64,000 nt of DNA from Heloderma charlesbogerti (GCA_026122225.1 JANEZZ010000468.1:335001-399000), one strand, 5' to 3'; numbered from the stretch's first letter, positions 35,450-48,102 are shown. The notes: a model not told the origin generated them from the letters alone. Numbers and translations are program-made.

Positions 35450-35514
35450 CTGGTACCCTCCAGAGGTGGTTGGTATTCCAAAACTTCTGGAGGGCACCAG
35501 GTTTCTTACCCCTG
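35450..35514. mobile_element. Very short hairpin MITE remnant
   Basis: A 65-bp inverted repeat: CTGGTACCCTCCAGA at the left and TCTGGAGGGCACCAGGTTTC at the right. The octamer CTTTAAAC is present exactly on both sides (35442-35449 and 35515-35522), although the last four bases of the left one could belong to the arm. The left terminus lacks the CAGGGGTAAG expected from the right end. Confidence 0.65.
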
Positions 35515-35522
35515 CTTTAAAC

Positions 35523-38500
35523 TGTTCCTGCGAGCGCCTGTTCATGCACTCGTTTAATCCTCAAAATGTATTGTGGCAGCTTAAAAGCAAACAGATTTAT
35601 TGCAGGGTAAACATTAGAGACCACTTCATGAAATGCAAACCTGTGGCTGCCCATTTGTGTATTGCAGCTGCAGATCCTGAACATTGGGTAGACTCATGCC
35701 TATGCTCTTTTTATACGTTCATTGCTGCATTCCACAGTGAACAGATACATTTAGGATGTATTCTTCATCCCTGGGTGATTATATACAAGCTAATGTGGAA
35801 TCCGCATGGGAACAGTAATACAGGCATCAAAAGCTCACATGAATCGTACTCCCAGCTCCAAAGGGCTCACAGGGGAGAAGTGACTGTCGGCTAGTAGAGG
35901 TGTTTGCAGGAAAGTCCATGTAGGGTGAAGCATTGCACAGTTGCTTTTTCCAGCTTTCCGTCATCACCCGTAAATGTTCTTAGAGGGAGCAAACATTGCA
36001 CTTAAGTGTGCTTCCTATGGTAACAGCTCACCCTTCCCGTTGCCGCCTCTCAAGTTGCAGCTCGTCAGAGGAGCTTATGGCTGGCAGGGAGGTGTGTAGG
36101 AGTCAGTGCCATGTGGGAGGTTGGGAATTTTAATTTGATCAGTTTCCTAGCTACTTTTATTCCTCCCTCTTCATGGTTTTGCCTTTGACAGCAGTGGAGG
36201 TTGGTGACCGGTCTGAGGCACTGGGTATGGAGGAAAACAGAAAGGCCAGGTGGTACAGCTTCCAGTTGGGGTGGGGGAACGTGCATGTTGGCTGCAGCTT
36301 CTCCACCTGAACAGTGCAAAGGGATGTTCTACAGCTAGTGAAAAGTTAATCCAGAGAAGGAAGATTGGACTGGGCCAAGGAAAGGGAATGCAATGGCCAG
36401 CCTAGGTTCAATTCTGTATACATTTGACAATTCACTTGAGCTCCTTTTGCATGGTCAAATACTTCTAGTGATGCTTATTTCATTACTTGTGCATCTGCTT
36501 CCCTCCAGTTGCCACTGCTTGCTTGCTTGCTTGTTTTCCCCTCTCACAGGGCTCTTTTGCCTTTAACAGCCACAAACATTCAAAAGGTGAAGGTTTTGAG
36601 TGGTGTGTTTTTTTAAGCCAAACTGCTTCCAGACTAGAAAACTGCAGCAGGGGCACGTAACTTATGGCAAAAGCTGAAAAGCCACCAGCACCCTTTCCCA
36701 CTTGATCCCAAGTCCTTTGTTAACTCTGTGTCCAAATCTCCTTTTCCAGCCTACCATTCCTTTTTTAAAAATGTTTGTGCTGGCACCCCCTCCCTATCTA
36801 TTCTTGACTGCCTTGTACTCCAGGAATTCCACTCAATTTCAGGAAGCTGCTTTGTGAGTCCTGTTGGTCCCCCGCCCCTGCTTTGGTTCTTTCCTTCCTT
36901 CAGTCTGGAGGAAACAGTGAGAAAAGGATGAGAGTGAGATGCTTTGGAGATGATGTGTAAGCAGTTCCTTTATCCCCACTTCCTTGTCGAAGGTGATCTG
37001 CTTCACCTTTTAGAAACCCCTAAGACAGGCCCCAGATCCTCTGCACTCTAAATCTGTAGATGAAGCTGTGATGACTCACCGTCTCTGCGCCTTTCATTAG
37101 TGTCACTTGACACTAATGTGTTATAAAACAACACAGATCTTGCTGTGCTTGCTAGTCCAGAGCGCTTCTCAAGTCCAACCCTCTGCCAGTGTTGGCCAGT
37201 TAACAGGGATTAACCTATCTTGGATTAGTGATATGCATATGTACATGCTGGAACAGGATATGGGTACAAGCTGGAGTGACACACTTGTTTCGGGAGTTAC
37301 TTGCACTACGCTGTTCATCTCATGCCTGTATGCAGTTGGTTTCAGAGTATAAGAAATGGCTTATGGCCCCAGGCATCTCTTTCTCTGTGAAGTGAAAAAC
37401 TTTGGGGTCCAAATGAATCAAACTCTTCCTTCCCCCGCCTCCCCTCTTCCCGACAAGGTCTCCGGCAAACATCCCACACACCTGCTTCGTTGTTCCATTT
37501 GAACAGGAAGCGCCTGTGTTCCCAGCTGTGTTGCTAGTTCCCCTTCCCATTGTGATTTTTTTTGAGGAGGTTGGACCTCCTCTCTGTGCCTTGGTTCCTT
37601 CACTTTTGTGCTCTGAGAACCTAATATGACAGGCTGTTATTAAAATGAACACACATTGTGGTGTGAACAGGAAGTGCTGCCAGTCTAAAGTTTCCAGATG
37701 GGCAGTTTTTAACTTCAGTTGCGAAGGTAAATGGGTGTGTGTGCATGCGTACCCATGCATGTGTGTACACAATTACCATCCCTCCCCCTCTGCTGCCTAT
37801 AAAATCCAAAGTGCTTGGGGGCAAGCTGGATGCTGTGATGGCTAATGTTCTGCCACCAGGCCACTTAGATAAATCAGCTTTTGCTTTCTCCATGAAAATC
37901 CACAGTACAGAGGGAAGGGATTAGGGAGAGGAAGGCTTGTCCATCCTTCCTTAGCTCAGCCAGCTACTTCCCCTGCTTTTTCAATTATTCTGCCAAGATA
38001 AATTTCTGCCCAAAGCTGTAATCTCTGATATGCAGCTTTATAAACTAATTGCTTATGTCAGGGTTTCACTGGCCTCTTATTAAGCTGTGGGGAAAAGAGC
38101 ATACAGAGCAGGGAAAGCATTGGGTTACTGTCTGTCCTTCCATATGTTACTAGAGGTGTGTATGTGTGATGTATATATGCATATACTCCATGTGATCTGC
38201 AAGGTATATAGAGTACAACCTATTATAGCAGCAACATGCCAGAATACCAATTGCAGCCAGCAAGTGACATGTCTGGGGTTGTATGCAGGAATGCAAGAAC
38301 CAAGTTTACTCGCTCAGATAAGCTATGGTGACCTGTAACTCTCAGTGGTTCACTGAACAATGCAGGAGGGATGCTTCCTTATCTCTCACTGGTCTCAGAT
38401 GTGATGGGAAACCTTTTTCCTCCAGAGTACATGGAGGAATTCGAAGCACACGTCATAATGTTGCCTCTGGTAGTCTGAGCATTCTGTTCTCAACTAGTAA

Positions 38501-39109
38501 GACAGTGGGAGGCAATGTTATTATTGTCTTTGCTAATAGCAACAGCATGCTGAAAGAGGAACTGAAAGGGTGTGAAAGGTGATGGCATTCTAGGTATCTT
38601 TCTCAGCTGCAGTGGGAGCACCAAACCAGGAAGCACAACAATTAAGATTTAACTTCATACTGTGGCGGTGAAGAACTACACTACCACCATTTTTGGCATG
38701 ATCCTGCCTATCTGGACTCAGAACAATGGATACCTTCAGTGTGTACATTGTGGGTGACCTGTGCTCCGATTCCACAGTGCCAATTTCGCGCGTGCGTGTG
38801 TGTGTGAGAGAGATTGAGAGAGAGAGAACGAATCAGAACAAATGAACATTGAGGTTTGAAAATCTGTGTCAATGTAGTTTTGGTATATTGAAATGCATGT
38901 TAATTCCATGTCTGTTTCACTCCAGAGACTGGCTATCCAAGCCTGTCTCAGGATCGAAAGTGAAATGAATAACGATGATGACATGAAATTGGCACTCATC
39001 TAATGATTTTAAACCAATACTGACAGGAAATTTACAGTACCTGTAGGATAAAAATTAACACTGGAGGTAGACTCTCAGTTGTAAAGAAGCAATGTTGCCA
39101 ACCAAAGTA
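35523..39109. other. Intronic sequence without assigned feature
   Basis: About 3.6 kb with no recognised repeat apart from small tracts: GCTT units near 36519-36532 and GT/GA tracts at 38788-38829. Open frames of up to 150 codons carry no motif. The AT-rich stretch 37975-38060 is unremarkable. Confidence 0.45.
38788..38829 (+). repeat. (GT)n(GA)n compound microsatellite
   Basis: GCGCGTGCGTGTGTGTGTGA followed by GA units. Confidence 0.9.
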
Positions 39110-39316
39110 CTACTTGACACAAGACATAATTAGCCTGTGGAATTCATTGCCACAGGATATGTTGATAGCTACTAGGATAAATCTTTTGAAAAGATTAAAT
39201 CAATACCTGAATTATAGATCTGTTGGAAGAATACTAGCCATAAAGACAGAGACATAACATCTAAATTCAGAGATAGTATACCTCTGATAACCAGATACTG
39301 AGATCAAGGAATAGGA
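39110..39316 (+). repeat. Unclassified interspersed repeat fragment
   Basis: The order CTGTGGAATTCATTGCCACA, GATAGCTACTAGGATAAATC and AATACTAGCCATAAAGACAG resembles a repeat I associate with squamate genomes, often found directly before the SINE that follows here. Its class could not be settled by eye. Confidence 0.35.
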
Positions 39317-39501
39317 AGGGCCATAGTCCAGTATGGAGGAGCACATGCTTTGCACAGGAAGTCTCAGGTCCAGTCTCCAGACAGGGCTGGGAACAGCCCT
39401 GACTGAAACCCTGGAGAGCTACAGCCAGTCAGTGAAGACAATACTGAGCTATATGGACCAATGGTCTGACTCGGTATAAGACAGCTCCTTGCCTATGTAT
39501 G
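39317..39501 (+). mobile_element. tRNA-derived SINE (Ala-like head)
   Basis: The head GGGCCATAGTCCAGTATGGA with GAGCACATGCTTTGCA and GGTCCAGTCTCC corresponds to tRNA-like A and B boxes. The body is CCTGGAGAGCTACAGCCAGT, GACAATACTGAGCTATATGG and ACCAATGGTCTGACTCGGTA, ending ATAAGACAGCTCC. The two reverse copies at 51750 and 52371 share this order. It is not a tRNA gene: the cloverleaf is not preserved and the body is unrelated to tRNA. Confidence 0.75.
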
Positions 39502-40627
39502 TTGACATCATAATCTGTTTGTGAACCTCCATGTGACATGTACCTGGTCAGCATTAACAGACAGAATGCTGAGCCAAGTGGAGCATTGCTCTGAACCCAC
39601 TTGCAAATTTTGTGTTCCCAACTTCAGTCATTGTTGCATATGCTTCAGTCATTTTCTAAGAATGGTACCTCCATATCAAATACAAGGCCAGTGTAGTCCT
39701 AACACATCTCTCCTTCCTTTCCTCTTTTCCTCCCTCCCTTTTCTCTTCTTCTAATATAGTGTGAAAAATAATATTGGGACCATTCCTGATATCTTTTTGT
39801 TTTGATTTATTTTGTTATTAGGTTATGCTGTTGAAACCTCGGGGGAGGGATCATGAGGTTGGTGAAAATCTCTTCCCATGAATCCCATTACAACTGCTTG
39901 ATTCACAGGATTTTTTTGGCTAGCACAATTTTTTTTGGCTAGCACAAAATAAGGGTTCTGCTATCTGATACTTCTCATGGGACAGGAGTAAGTACACCCA
40001 AACTGAATTGTTCATTGAGCTTCGTTTTCTGCAAATTAAAAGCTCAACCCATAGAAACCTTGAGGCACTTGGCATACAGCCCCTCTTTGCAACACCTGCA
40101 TGGCTATCAAATTCTCCTTCTTCTAGCTTAGGTTGCATCATGGATGCAAGCAAAGAGAGAATTGGGTGCCTTCTCCCGTAACAGTGGAGTCAACACTGCT
40201 ATCTCCACATGGTGTTCTCGTATCCAGAAATAACCCCCAGAGGTAGCACTTAACACATCTCTCCCTGCTTTTTTTCCTCTGCAGTGTCTTTGGTGCTTGG
40301 CTTCAGACTCATTGCCTCCCTCCCTCCCTCCTTCTCTGTCTCTCTCTCCTCTTTCTGACAAAATAAATTCTGCAGAGGTGAGTCAACCTTGCTTGGCACT
40401 CAAATATGCCCTGGTGCTGAGTGCTAATTAAAAGGTGTGATGGGAGCCTTATAATCACTCTGTATAAAACACCATGATTTGCCCTGGAGAGAAAAGTATC
40501 ATTACCCAAGTTTTTTTTAAAAGCCTGTCAGGAAGGTTTTCATTTTGTAAACTCTTTAAAAATAAAATAAAAAGTTATTTTGTAATGCTTTGGGTTTGTT
40601 GAAGCACCTGATTAAGCACAACTGATT
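39502..40627. other. Intronic sequence; small 21-bp tandem duplication
   Basis: TTTTTTTGGCTAGCACAA occurs twice in a row at 39912-39948. C/T-rich tracts are at 39715-39750 and 40315-40352. No exon was seen. Confidence 0.5.
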
Positions 40628-40751
40628 GGATCTAGACTTAATGATGCTTATAGTAGACTCACTAAAATCAGTGGAGCTTATGTTAGTCATGACTAATGTA
40701 AATTCCATTGATTTCAATAGGTCTCCTCTAAGTCTGGTTAAGTCTGGATCC
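40628..40751. repeat. Palindromic repeat (MITE-like), 124 bp
   Basis: The arms pair over most of their length: GGATCTAGACTTAATGATGC at the left with AGTCTGGTTAAGTCTGGATCC at the right, and TAAAATCAGTGGA with TCCATTGATTTCA inside. The centre is AGTCATGACT at 40684-40693. No target duplication was identified. Confidence 0.75.
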
Positions 40752-42148
40752 AACCTATTAACTCTCAACTTTTCAAAGGATGTTTTGTACTGGAGGGGCT
40801 GTACACAGAGTAAAGTTCAGTACCCTATTAGTAAGGTAAACTTGGGCTGGTGGCAACAGCCACGTGGCCTACTGGATAATTGCCTACAGGGTTGAGCTGT
40901 TAATAATTTGATTCAGGAGCTGCTTGCATGGAGGCAAACTCAATCCCCTGCACTGCCTTAAGCACACGTGTTGATTCTTAAATCTAAACTGCATGGACAC
41001 AAACACTCAAAAGGGACCTTTGGAGAGAGTGGGAGTTGCTGACAGCAGTAAGCCATACTCACCTCAATATAGCAATGGAGGTCTACTTGTGGAAGGAGGC
41101 TTCCATGTGCACAGCTGATACAGACATGTACCTGCAAGCAAATCTGCATTGTGGTGCTCATCCATGCTGGCTGCACATATCTGTTGATGTGCCTTTGGTT
41201 GGAGATCCACTAGTTGTGCACCACTAAAACTGAATTAGGTTCTATGGGGTTTTTTTTTTATGTACTTCGGGTTTCCACTAGAGCTGTGTGCAAGAGACCT
41301 CTTGACATTCTCCACCCTATATGTGGGCAGAGAATTTGGGGAGACAATTTCACCGAATTTCTCCAAGGGGAGGAGAAATTCTCAACAGTTTCTCAGAGGT
41401 AGGCTCATCATTGGCAGGGGTTGTAGCACAGCTTCTTTCATTCTTTCTTTCAAAAGGGGTGGGGGGGTTAATGCTGCCACAGCATCAACAATGCCGGCAG
41501 GCTGACCTCCCCCCATTTTGCATCCAGTGCAGGTGTGAGAGGGGTGCTGTGTTGTGTTCTAGCTCCAGGGAAGAGGTGAAGCTACTGCTGAGCCAAATTC
41601 TGTTCTCCAGTTTCCTTTAAGTTTTCATTCCCCATGAAAGAGGCTTCCATTGTTCTGCCTCACTGTCAGGGTGTTTTATAATTTATTTTTGTGGTGGTTT
41701 GAGCTTACCTCATCACTGCTAGCCTCTCAGGCTTCCTGTGCTTCCTGGTCTGAAAAGGCTCCATGGGAGGAATTACCTCATGATACCTTTCCCTGGGCCT
41801 TAATTGAAGTGTGGGAAGCCAAGGAGGCTACAGGCTGCCCGAGAGATGATTGTACAGTGAAAGACAGGACACTTGTACACACTCCTCAGCCTAAGTAAGG
41901 AAAGCCCCAGAAATGCAAACCCAACTCGTGATAATTTCTCCGAAATTTCTTCACCATTGAATTTCTTGTCGAAAGCAATTTCTTTTCTATCAAATTGAAT
42001 GAGAATGGTCGGGGGGGGGGGAGAAATTTTCGGCACAGCACTAGTTTCCACCCTGATGGCTACTGTTGGTACTCTAGTCCGTGCTGTATCATTTAAAGTG
42101 AGAGCTCTCCATTGTACCATTCCCAGCAGTGCAATGGCAACAAAATCA
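40752..42148. other. Intronic sequence without assigned feature
   Basis: A G10 run lies at 42012-42021. The frames between 41200 and 41900 are short and motif-free. Confidence 0.45.
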
Positions 42149-42317
42149 ACAAAGAGTCTTGTGGCACCTTAAAGACTAACAAATTTATTATGGCATAAGC
42201 CTTTGTGGACTACAGTCCACTTCATCAGATATACTCAGTTTAGCTGATGAAGTGGACTCTAGTCCATCAAAGCTTATGCTACAATAAATTTGTTGGCTTT
42301 TAAGATTCTTCTTTGTT
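42149..42317. mobile_element. Palindromic MITE-like element, ~170 bp
   Basis: Left AAAGAGTCTTGTGGCACC, CAAATTTATTATGGCATAAG and ACAGTCCACTTCATCAG pair with right CTGATGAAGTGGACTCTAGT, AGCTTATGCTACAATAAATT and TTTTAAGATTCTTCTTTG. This fold-back repeat is familiar from reptile genomes; its superfamily was not assigned. Confidence 0.8.
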
Positions 42318-44846
42318 AAAGAGAGGGCATTCACATTTTTTGAGATTCACTCAAATGGTTTCTATAACAAAGATCCTCTCCTTATGTCATTTATGGCCAG
42401 TTTGCCCTCTTTCTTTGGCACAATTACTGTGAAAAGTAGTTCATAAGTGTTGATATGTAATACTTAGAAGCAGTTTCTGCCAGTGGCTCACAGATAACTC
42501 CTGAGAGGGTGTGTGTGTCAGGGGCAATTGATTTTGGGGATAAAGCTTCTCACAAATATAATACATGGGAACCGGTATGGCAAAGCTACTGTAGCTTTGT
42601 AGGAGGAGCAGAGTGTTCACTGATTCCAGAGAGCAAAAAGCCAGAAGCATATTCTGCCCCTTACTGGTACAATGGAGCTTGCCCTGAAGCTCTCTCACAT
42701 ACACACACCTACCTACCTTTTTTGTCTGTTCCCCAATGAAACATTGTCCCGAAGAATTCCTGGCCCTGAGAAGGTGTTAAGCAGCACAAATCTCCTCCTC
42801 CTTATTAGAACAGTGTATTAAGCTTTCCAGAGCAACAAAAATGTAAAGAGCATGATCATCACACCCAGATAGGAAAGGAAATATTGGAGGCATTAAGTGG
42901 CTGGCATGGAAATCCCAGTAAAATTAGGTAGGTAGGTAGGGGTGTGTATGTGTGTGTGTGAGAGAGAGAGCGGGGGGGAGGGAGGGAGGGGGAGAGAGAG
43001 AATGTTTGGGGGAAGGAAGGTGGGGAAAACTTTTGGGCATTGGAACCAAACTCCTCAGCCCTGCTGTGATGATGAATGACAGGGTTGTCACAGCTGTCGG
43101 CATGCCTGAATGTGCCAGACGCCTCCGTGTGAGATATCACAGCCAGACCCAAATGGAGCTTTTAACAACTCCTCAAGTCCCATGTGTCTTGCTTTGTTGT
43201 TAAGGTTGTTTCAAACGTTACACAGTTCCTGCATGGAAAGCACTTCCTTGTTGGAATTGTTGAATTATTTGCTTATACATTGCCTCATGCAATGACTGCC
43301 TACATATGTGGGTATTTTGCTGCACTTGTGCAGTTGGATTTGAAGCAAAATACATGTGCCTGAGCATGATTATAGGAAAGGAAAGGATGCATGCTGATTC
43401 CTCTATACAGGTGCTGTCAGCATAGGAAACTTGTAGTATTTGAAGCATTTGTTTCTCTGACTCAAGCTCTGCATCAGCATGTGACATTCGCAGGCAGCTC
43501 CCATGGCCCTAGAGTCCTGACAAGGCCCACCACTGATGCCTGCCCTAGGCCCTCCGATTAGCTCGAAGCAACTGGGTCTAGGGAACCGCCATTTTAATTT
43601 CCTACAATGCCCCTCGCATAGCATCATTCTGGGGCACGACAGTAAATTCAAATGGCAGCTCCCCACCTGTCATTGAGTAGAGTGCAGCTGCCTGCTGCTG
43701 CCACTACCAGGTAAGCCCATTGAGGCAGGAATGGGTGGCACATTGCTGAGGTCCCCTTCAAACCTGGAGCCTTGTCTCCTCAGACTGGCTACAGGGGAGT
43801 ACCTGGAAAAGCAGCATGAATAATATGTTTTATCAGAATGGTCGGGCAAAATTCACTCTCCAACAGGGAACATTGTGACTTTCTATACTATCTCTCTCAA
43901 CTTCCAGATCCTTAAGTTGTCCATCTCTGAGGCAACCAGATGTGATAGGGACATGATTGTCTGCCCCATTCACGTATAAAGCAGAATGTCTGTGTCTGTC
44001 TTATTTTAACAGTAAAAAGGATGTGCGGATGAGGGGCAGTGAGCCCTCCCTGCTTTCTGAACCTTCCCCCCTCAGTCCATTGCTCCAGTTGTCCTTCATG
44101 ACTCAGAGCTGGGAAAGGAGAAAAACAGCTGGGGTAATGGACTGAGAGGATGAAAGTAGTGGTGATTTCCAGAAAATTTAGAATTGGAAATATATTCAGA
44201 ACATACTGATTTGCATAAATTGATCTAATTTAGCATGTTTGTTTTACTTAATTTAATAAACAACAAAGCGAAAAAGAAATTAAAGTTAATTTATGTTAAT
44301 TTTCTTTTGTCTCAATACACCATAAGGATTTGACCTGAAATATTTGAGCGGGGAATTAAATCACATTAAGTGTACTTTAAATGTTATATTATGTAGAAAG
44401 GTTTATTGGAATACTTGTAAAAGTCTAAAGACAATAGCATGTTCTTCCCCTACATTGTTTACATTTAAGGGGGAAAACAAAGGTGCTGAAAACTGTTGAC
44501 ATGCTAATAAATGTTAGCAACCTAAAGAAGTGTACCTGATATGTTGACAACCACTCATCTCTTTAAAGTCATCTATTTCAACAGTGGAAGAGTTCAGCTC
44601 TCTTCCACTGAGGCTGTTGGGGCCAGGGCCAGCCCACCCACATCAGACAGTGGAGTGGGAGGAGCGGTGAATTGCACTGCTCCCCCCTCCTAACCGGGAG
44701 GGCCCACTGCTGCTGCTGCCCCACTGCCTCCAGCAGATCGTCTGCAGATCGTCTTCCACCATGGCATTTGACGCAATAAGAGAGTGGCCAGCAGGACTCT
44801 CTGTAGTAGCCATCTGCCCTCTGTTTCCCTCATCACTCCCCTCCCC
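42318..44846. other. Intronic sequence with microsatellite and small hairpin
   Basis: It contains the compound tract listed at 42926-43003 and a stem-loop at 44577-44618 (TTCAACAGTGGAAGAG against CTCTTCCACTGAGGCTGTTG). No exon or complete mobile element was recognised. Confidence 0.45.
42926..43003 (+). repeat. Compound GGTA/GT/GA/GGGA microsatellite
   Basis: GGTAGGTAGGTAGG, then (GT)n, (GA)n, GGGAGGGAGGGAGG and (GA)n. It is purine-rich on the + strand. Confidence 0.93.
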
Positions 44847-44976
44847 CCTTACCTTTGCTGCCACCATGTCAGCTCTATAGAGAGCTGTGCAGCCTGAAGT
44901 GGCTACGAAGCTCTCACGGCTTCTTTCAACAACATGGCTCTCCGTAGAGCCAACACGGTGGTGGTAAAGGTAAAGG
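44847..44976. repeat. 130-bp palindrome
   Basis: The left arm 44847-44885 (CCTTACCTTTGCTGCCACCA, TGTCAGCTCTATAGAGAGC) pairs with the right arm 44937-44976 (GCTCTCCGTAGAGCCAACAC, GGTGGTGGTAAAGGTAAAGG). The loop is about 50 nt. It sits in a locally GC-rich patch (44630-45060). Confidence 0.75.
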
Positions 44977-45968
44977 GAAGAGTGTGTGGGACGGGGAGCG
45001 GGAAGGGGGCACAATGCAGCAGCAGCATGTGTTCTCTCCTGCTTCAGACAATGAGGGAGTTTGTGCTGGGGCTGGTTGAGGTACCTTCAGTTTCGCCGTC
45101 AGCACTTCTTAGTTCCATTCAGCACTGAGACATAGGTATATTTCAATGACATGTAAGTATTCTTTCACATATTTGCTAGGGATAATCACCTGAAAACTAA
45201 CTACACCTTCAAAGCTCCCATATTTTCTGTAGAAAAATGAAGCACTGGAAAAAAATTTCCGCTTCACATCACTGAATAAAAGGTGCTGGAGAAGTAAGGG
45301 GTTCACTGCCTCTCTCCCACATGCTCCTTCTATGTTAAAGTAACACCCTCTGCTTTTATATATGAAAGGGGTGGACCTATGACATGAAACACATGACTGT
45401 CCCATCCAATTTGGCCCTTGGTTCACTCCTGCATTCTACCCAAGAGAAGCCATGGCTCAGTTTTTGAACTTGCATGTTCCAAATGGTTGAAAAGGACCTT
45501 CTTTGCAGCCCTCTAAAATGGCCCAAGTGTGATCAGGATAGGAGAGCTGAGAAATCAGAGCTTCACCTTCTTCCTGTAGAGAGGTGGAGGCTGATGAGTG
45601 GTGGTGGTGGGGAGCAGAGAAACATCTGGCTTAGAACCTGAGTTGATTAAATGCTGGTAGAGGAAGGAAGGAGTGAGAGAGGGAGGATTTGTATTGTCCT
45701 TGGATTTGGCAAGCAAGTGCCAGGGAAGCATGCTAGTCATGGCTACTGAACCAGCCCAGAAGCATTTTTCCTGCAAACTCCCTTTGGATGCTAAAGTGAA
45801 TGGAATAATTGCCTGCTCCTGATCTCTGCTCTTTGATCTCTGATTGGCTGTGCCCTGCTCTAATCACTTTCAGCCTTAACAAAGACCATCCTTTGCTGTC
45901 TAATCAGTCTGAAAGATTTACATTATATGGCATGCAGTAGCATTTCAGCACCTCCTGGTAAACCTGGG
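44977..45968. other. Intronic sequence without assigned feature
   Basis: Nothing recognised except a GGTGGT patch at 45597-45612. Confidence 0.45.
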
Positions 45969-45980
45969 AACTATCTGCTT

Positions 45981-47020
45981 CTTGTTGTTCAGTCATTAAG
46001 TCGTGTCCGACTCTTCGTGACCCCATGGACCATAGCATGCCAGGCCTTCCTGTCCTCCGCTCACTCCGGAGCGTGCTCAAGTTCATATTCATTGCATCGG
46101 TGATGCTATCTAGCCATCTCATCCTCTGCCGTCCCCTTCTCCTTTCACCTTCAATCTTTCCCAGCATCAGGGTCTTTTCCAGAGAGTTTTCTCTTCGCAT
46201 TAGGTGGCCAAAATATTTGAGCTTCAGCTTCAGTATCTGTCCTTCCAATGAGCAGTCAGGGTTGATTTCCTTTAGGATGGACTGATTTGACCTCCTTGCA
46301 GTCCAGGGGACTCGTAAGAGTCTTCTCCAGCACCACAGTTTGAAAGCATCAATTCTTCGGCGCTCAGCCTTCCTTATAGTCCAGCTCTCACAGCCATACA
46401 TTACTACTGGGAAAACCATAGCTTTGATTAGACGGACCTTTGTCGGCAAGGTGATGTCTCTGCTTCTGACTATGCTGTCTAGGTTTGCCATAGCTTTCCT
46501 CCCAAGGAGCAAGCGTCTTTTAATTTCATGGCTACAGTCACCGTCTGCGGTGATCTTGGAGCCCAAGAAAGTAAAATCTGTCACTGCTTCCATTTCTTCC
46601 CCTTCTATATGCCAGGAAGTGATAGGGCCAGATGCCATGATCTTCGTTTTGTTAATGTTGAGTTTCAAACCAGCTTTTGCACTCTCCACTTTCACCCTCA
46701 ACAAGAGGCTCTTGAGATCCTCTTCGCTTTCTGCCATTAGGGTGGTATCGTGTGCGTATCTGAGGTTGTTGATAATTCTCCCGGCAATCTTAATTCCGAC
46801 CTCTGATTCATCCAACCTGGCATTTCTCATGATGTACACTGCATATAAGTTAAATAAGCAGGGTGACAATATGCAGCCTTGTCGTAGTCCTTTCCCAATT
46901 TTGAACCACTCAGTTGTTCCATGTCTGGTTCTTACTGTTTCTTCTTGACCCTCATACAGGTTTCTCAGGAGACAGGTAAGGTGGTCTGGTACTCCCATCT
47001 CTTTAAGAATATGCCAGAGT
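45981..47020 (-). mobile_element. BovB LINE, 5'-truncated 3' third
   Basis: It has the typical BovB 3' tail at the low-coordinate end (TTGTTGTTCAGTCATTAAGT). A 12-bp direct repeat AACTATCTGCTT flanks it at 45969-45980 and 47021-47032, fixing both ends. It covers the middle of the reverse transcriptase to the C terminus only. Truncation at the 5' end is the normal outcome of target-primed reverse transcription. Confidence 0.95.
46055..46998 (-). pseudogene. BovB reverse transcriptase C-terminal part, broken active site
   Basis: It is open from MGVPDHLTCLLRNLYEGQE through GLRQGCILSPCLFN to LRERA-like sequence, with a frameshift near 46055-46070 that changes the last residues. The catalytic motif reads YAHD instead of YADD (about 46748-46759), so one of the two metal-binding aspartates is lost. 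The copy lacks the endonuclease and the first RT motifs entirely. Confidence 0.9.
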
Positions 47021-47032
47021 AACTATCTGCTT

Positions 47033-48094
47033 AGAGGTGGCCAAAGAAACTGGGTTCTTCCCACATGGACATTCTCAATTACAGGGCCAGTCCTTTCTTC
47101 CAGGCTTCCATTCCATTCTGTAAGAGGCCTATTGGAGAGACAAACGTTTCCCTCTGAGAACTCTTAGCCAGGGCTACTCCCTTTGTGTATATGGAATTTT
47201 TATATACAGTCCCAAACTTTCATTTCTCTCTCTCTCCCCCTGCCCCTCTTTTTAAATGAATGGAGAGCTATATTCTAGTTCTTAATGGTTGTAAAGGTAC
47301 AGCCACGGTTAAAAATGTGTAGGCAATCCTTGTACAAAGCTATAGTGTTCAATGTGGAATTGGATGGTTTTCTAATGCCTTTATGGCTCCTCCCAAAGTG
47401 TGTAGAAGCTGCTGCCCTGCAATATTGATCCATCAATCAATCCAGGAGAAAACAGCGTGTGGAAAAACATTTGTTAATCATATATGCACTGTGCTTCAGT
47501 TTCCCTGTGTGTTGGAAAACACTTTGGATTCTGTGCAAAGTTTTGAAGCTGAATTAAAGCAATGGGACAGGCACTGTGCATTTAGGGTCCTTGCTGGAGG
47601 CTAGGCAGTGCAGTGCAATTTGGGGGTGCCTTTGCCCAAGTTCTAGAACAACAGCCTGAGCTTCCAAGTCTGAGTGGCAGCCATGTGAAAACTGATGGTA
47701 CTTTCCTGGCTGGGCTGATGTTTTTGCACTACTGCATAGCTCTTAAGATGGCAGGGAGAATCTCTGTGGGGATTAGGCCTTCAAACACTGCAGCAGCAAA
47801 CCATTAGGAACAACCCAAATGTGACCCTTTTACCACTCTGTGTGTGCTGGGGATGGGGGACATGAACTTGTATCTTCTCTCCCTGTGGAACAACTGCTCC
47901 CTAATCTCTGATGTATTGGGGATGGGCTAGGATTGCTCAGTAGACAAGAGCACTCTGTACATGCTCAGGGATGCTGCTTGAGGTTCTCCTTATCTGCATC
48001 TGCCATTTGTTAATTAAAGAAAAAAGTTGAGGAAATGCATTGATTATTATTATTTTATTGGAGGTGGTGGATGAGTTTTCATGCATTTAACACT
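47033..48094. other. Intronic sequence without assigned feature
   Basis: CT-rich tract at 47226-47250. No exon or mobile element was recognised. Confidence 0.45.
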
Positions 48095-48102
48095 GTTGGA
48101 TG

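Noticed and set aside
46025..46948. Open + strand frames of up to 202 codons at 46 kb and similar ones at 3.3 kb
   Set aside because: These are the antisense of the BovB reverse transcriptase, repeated at each copy; not a separate gene.
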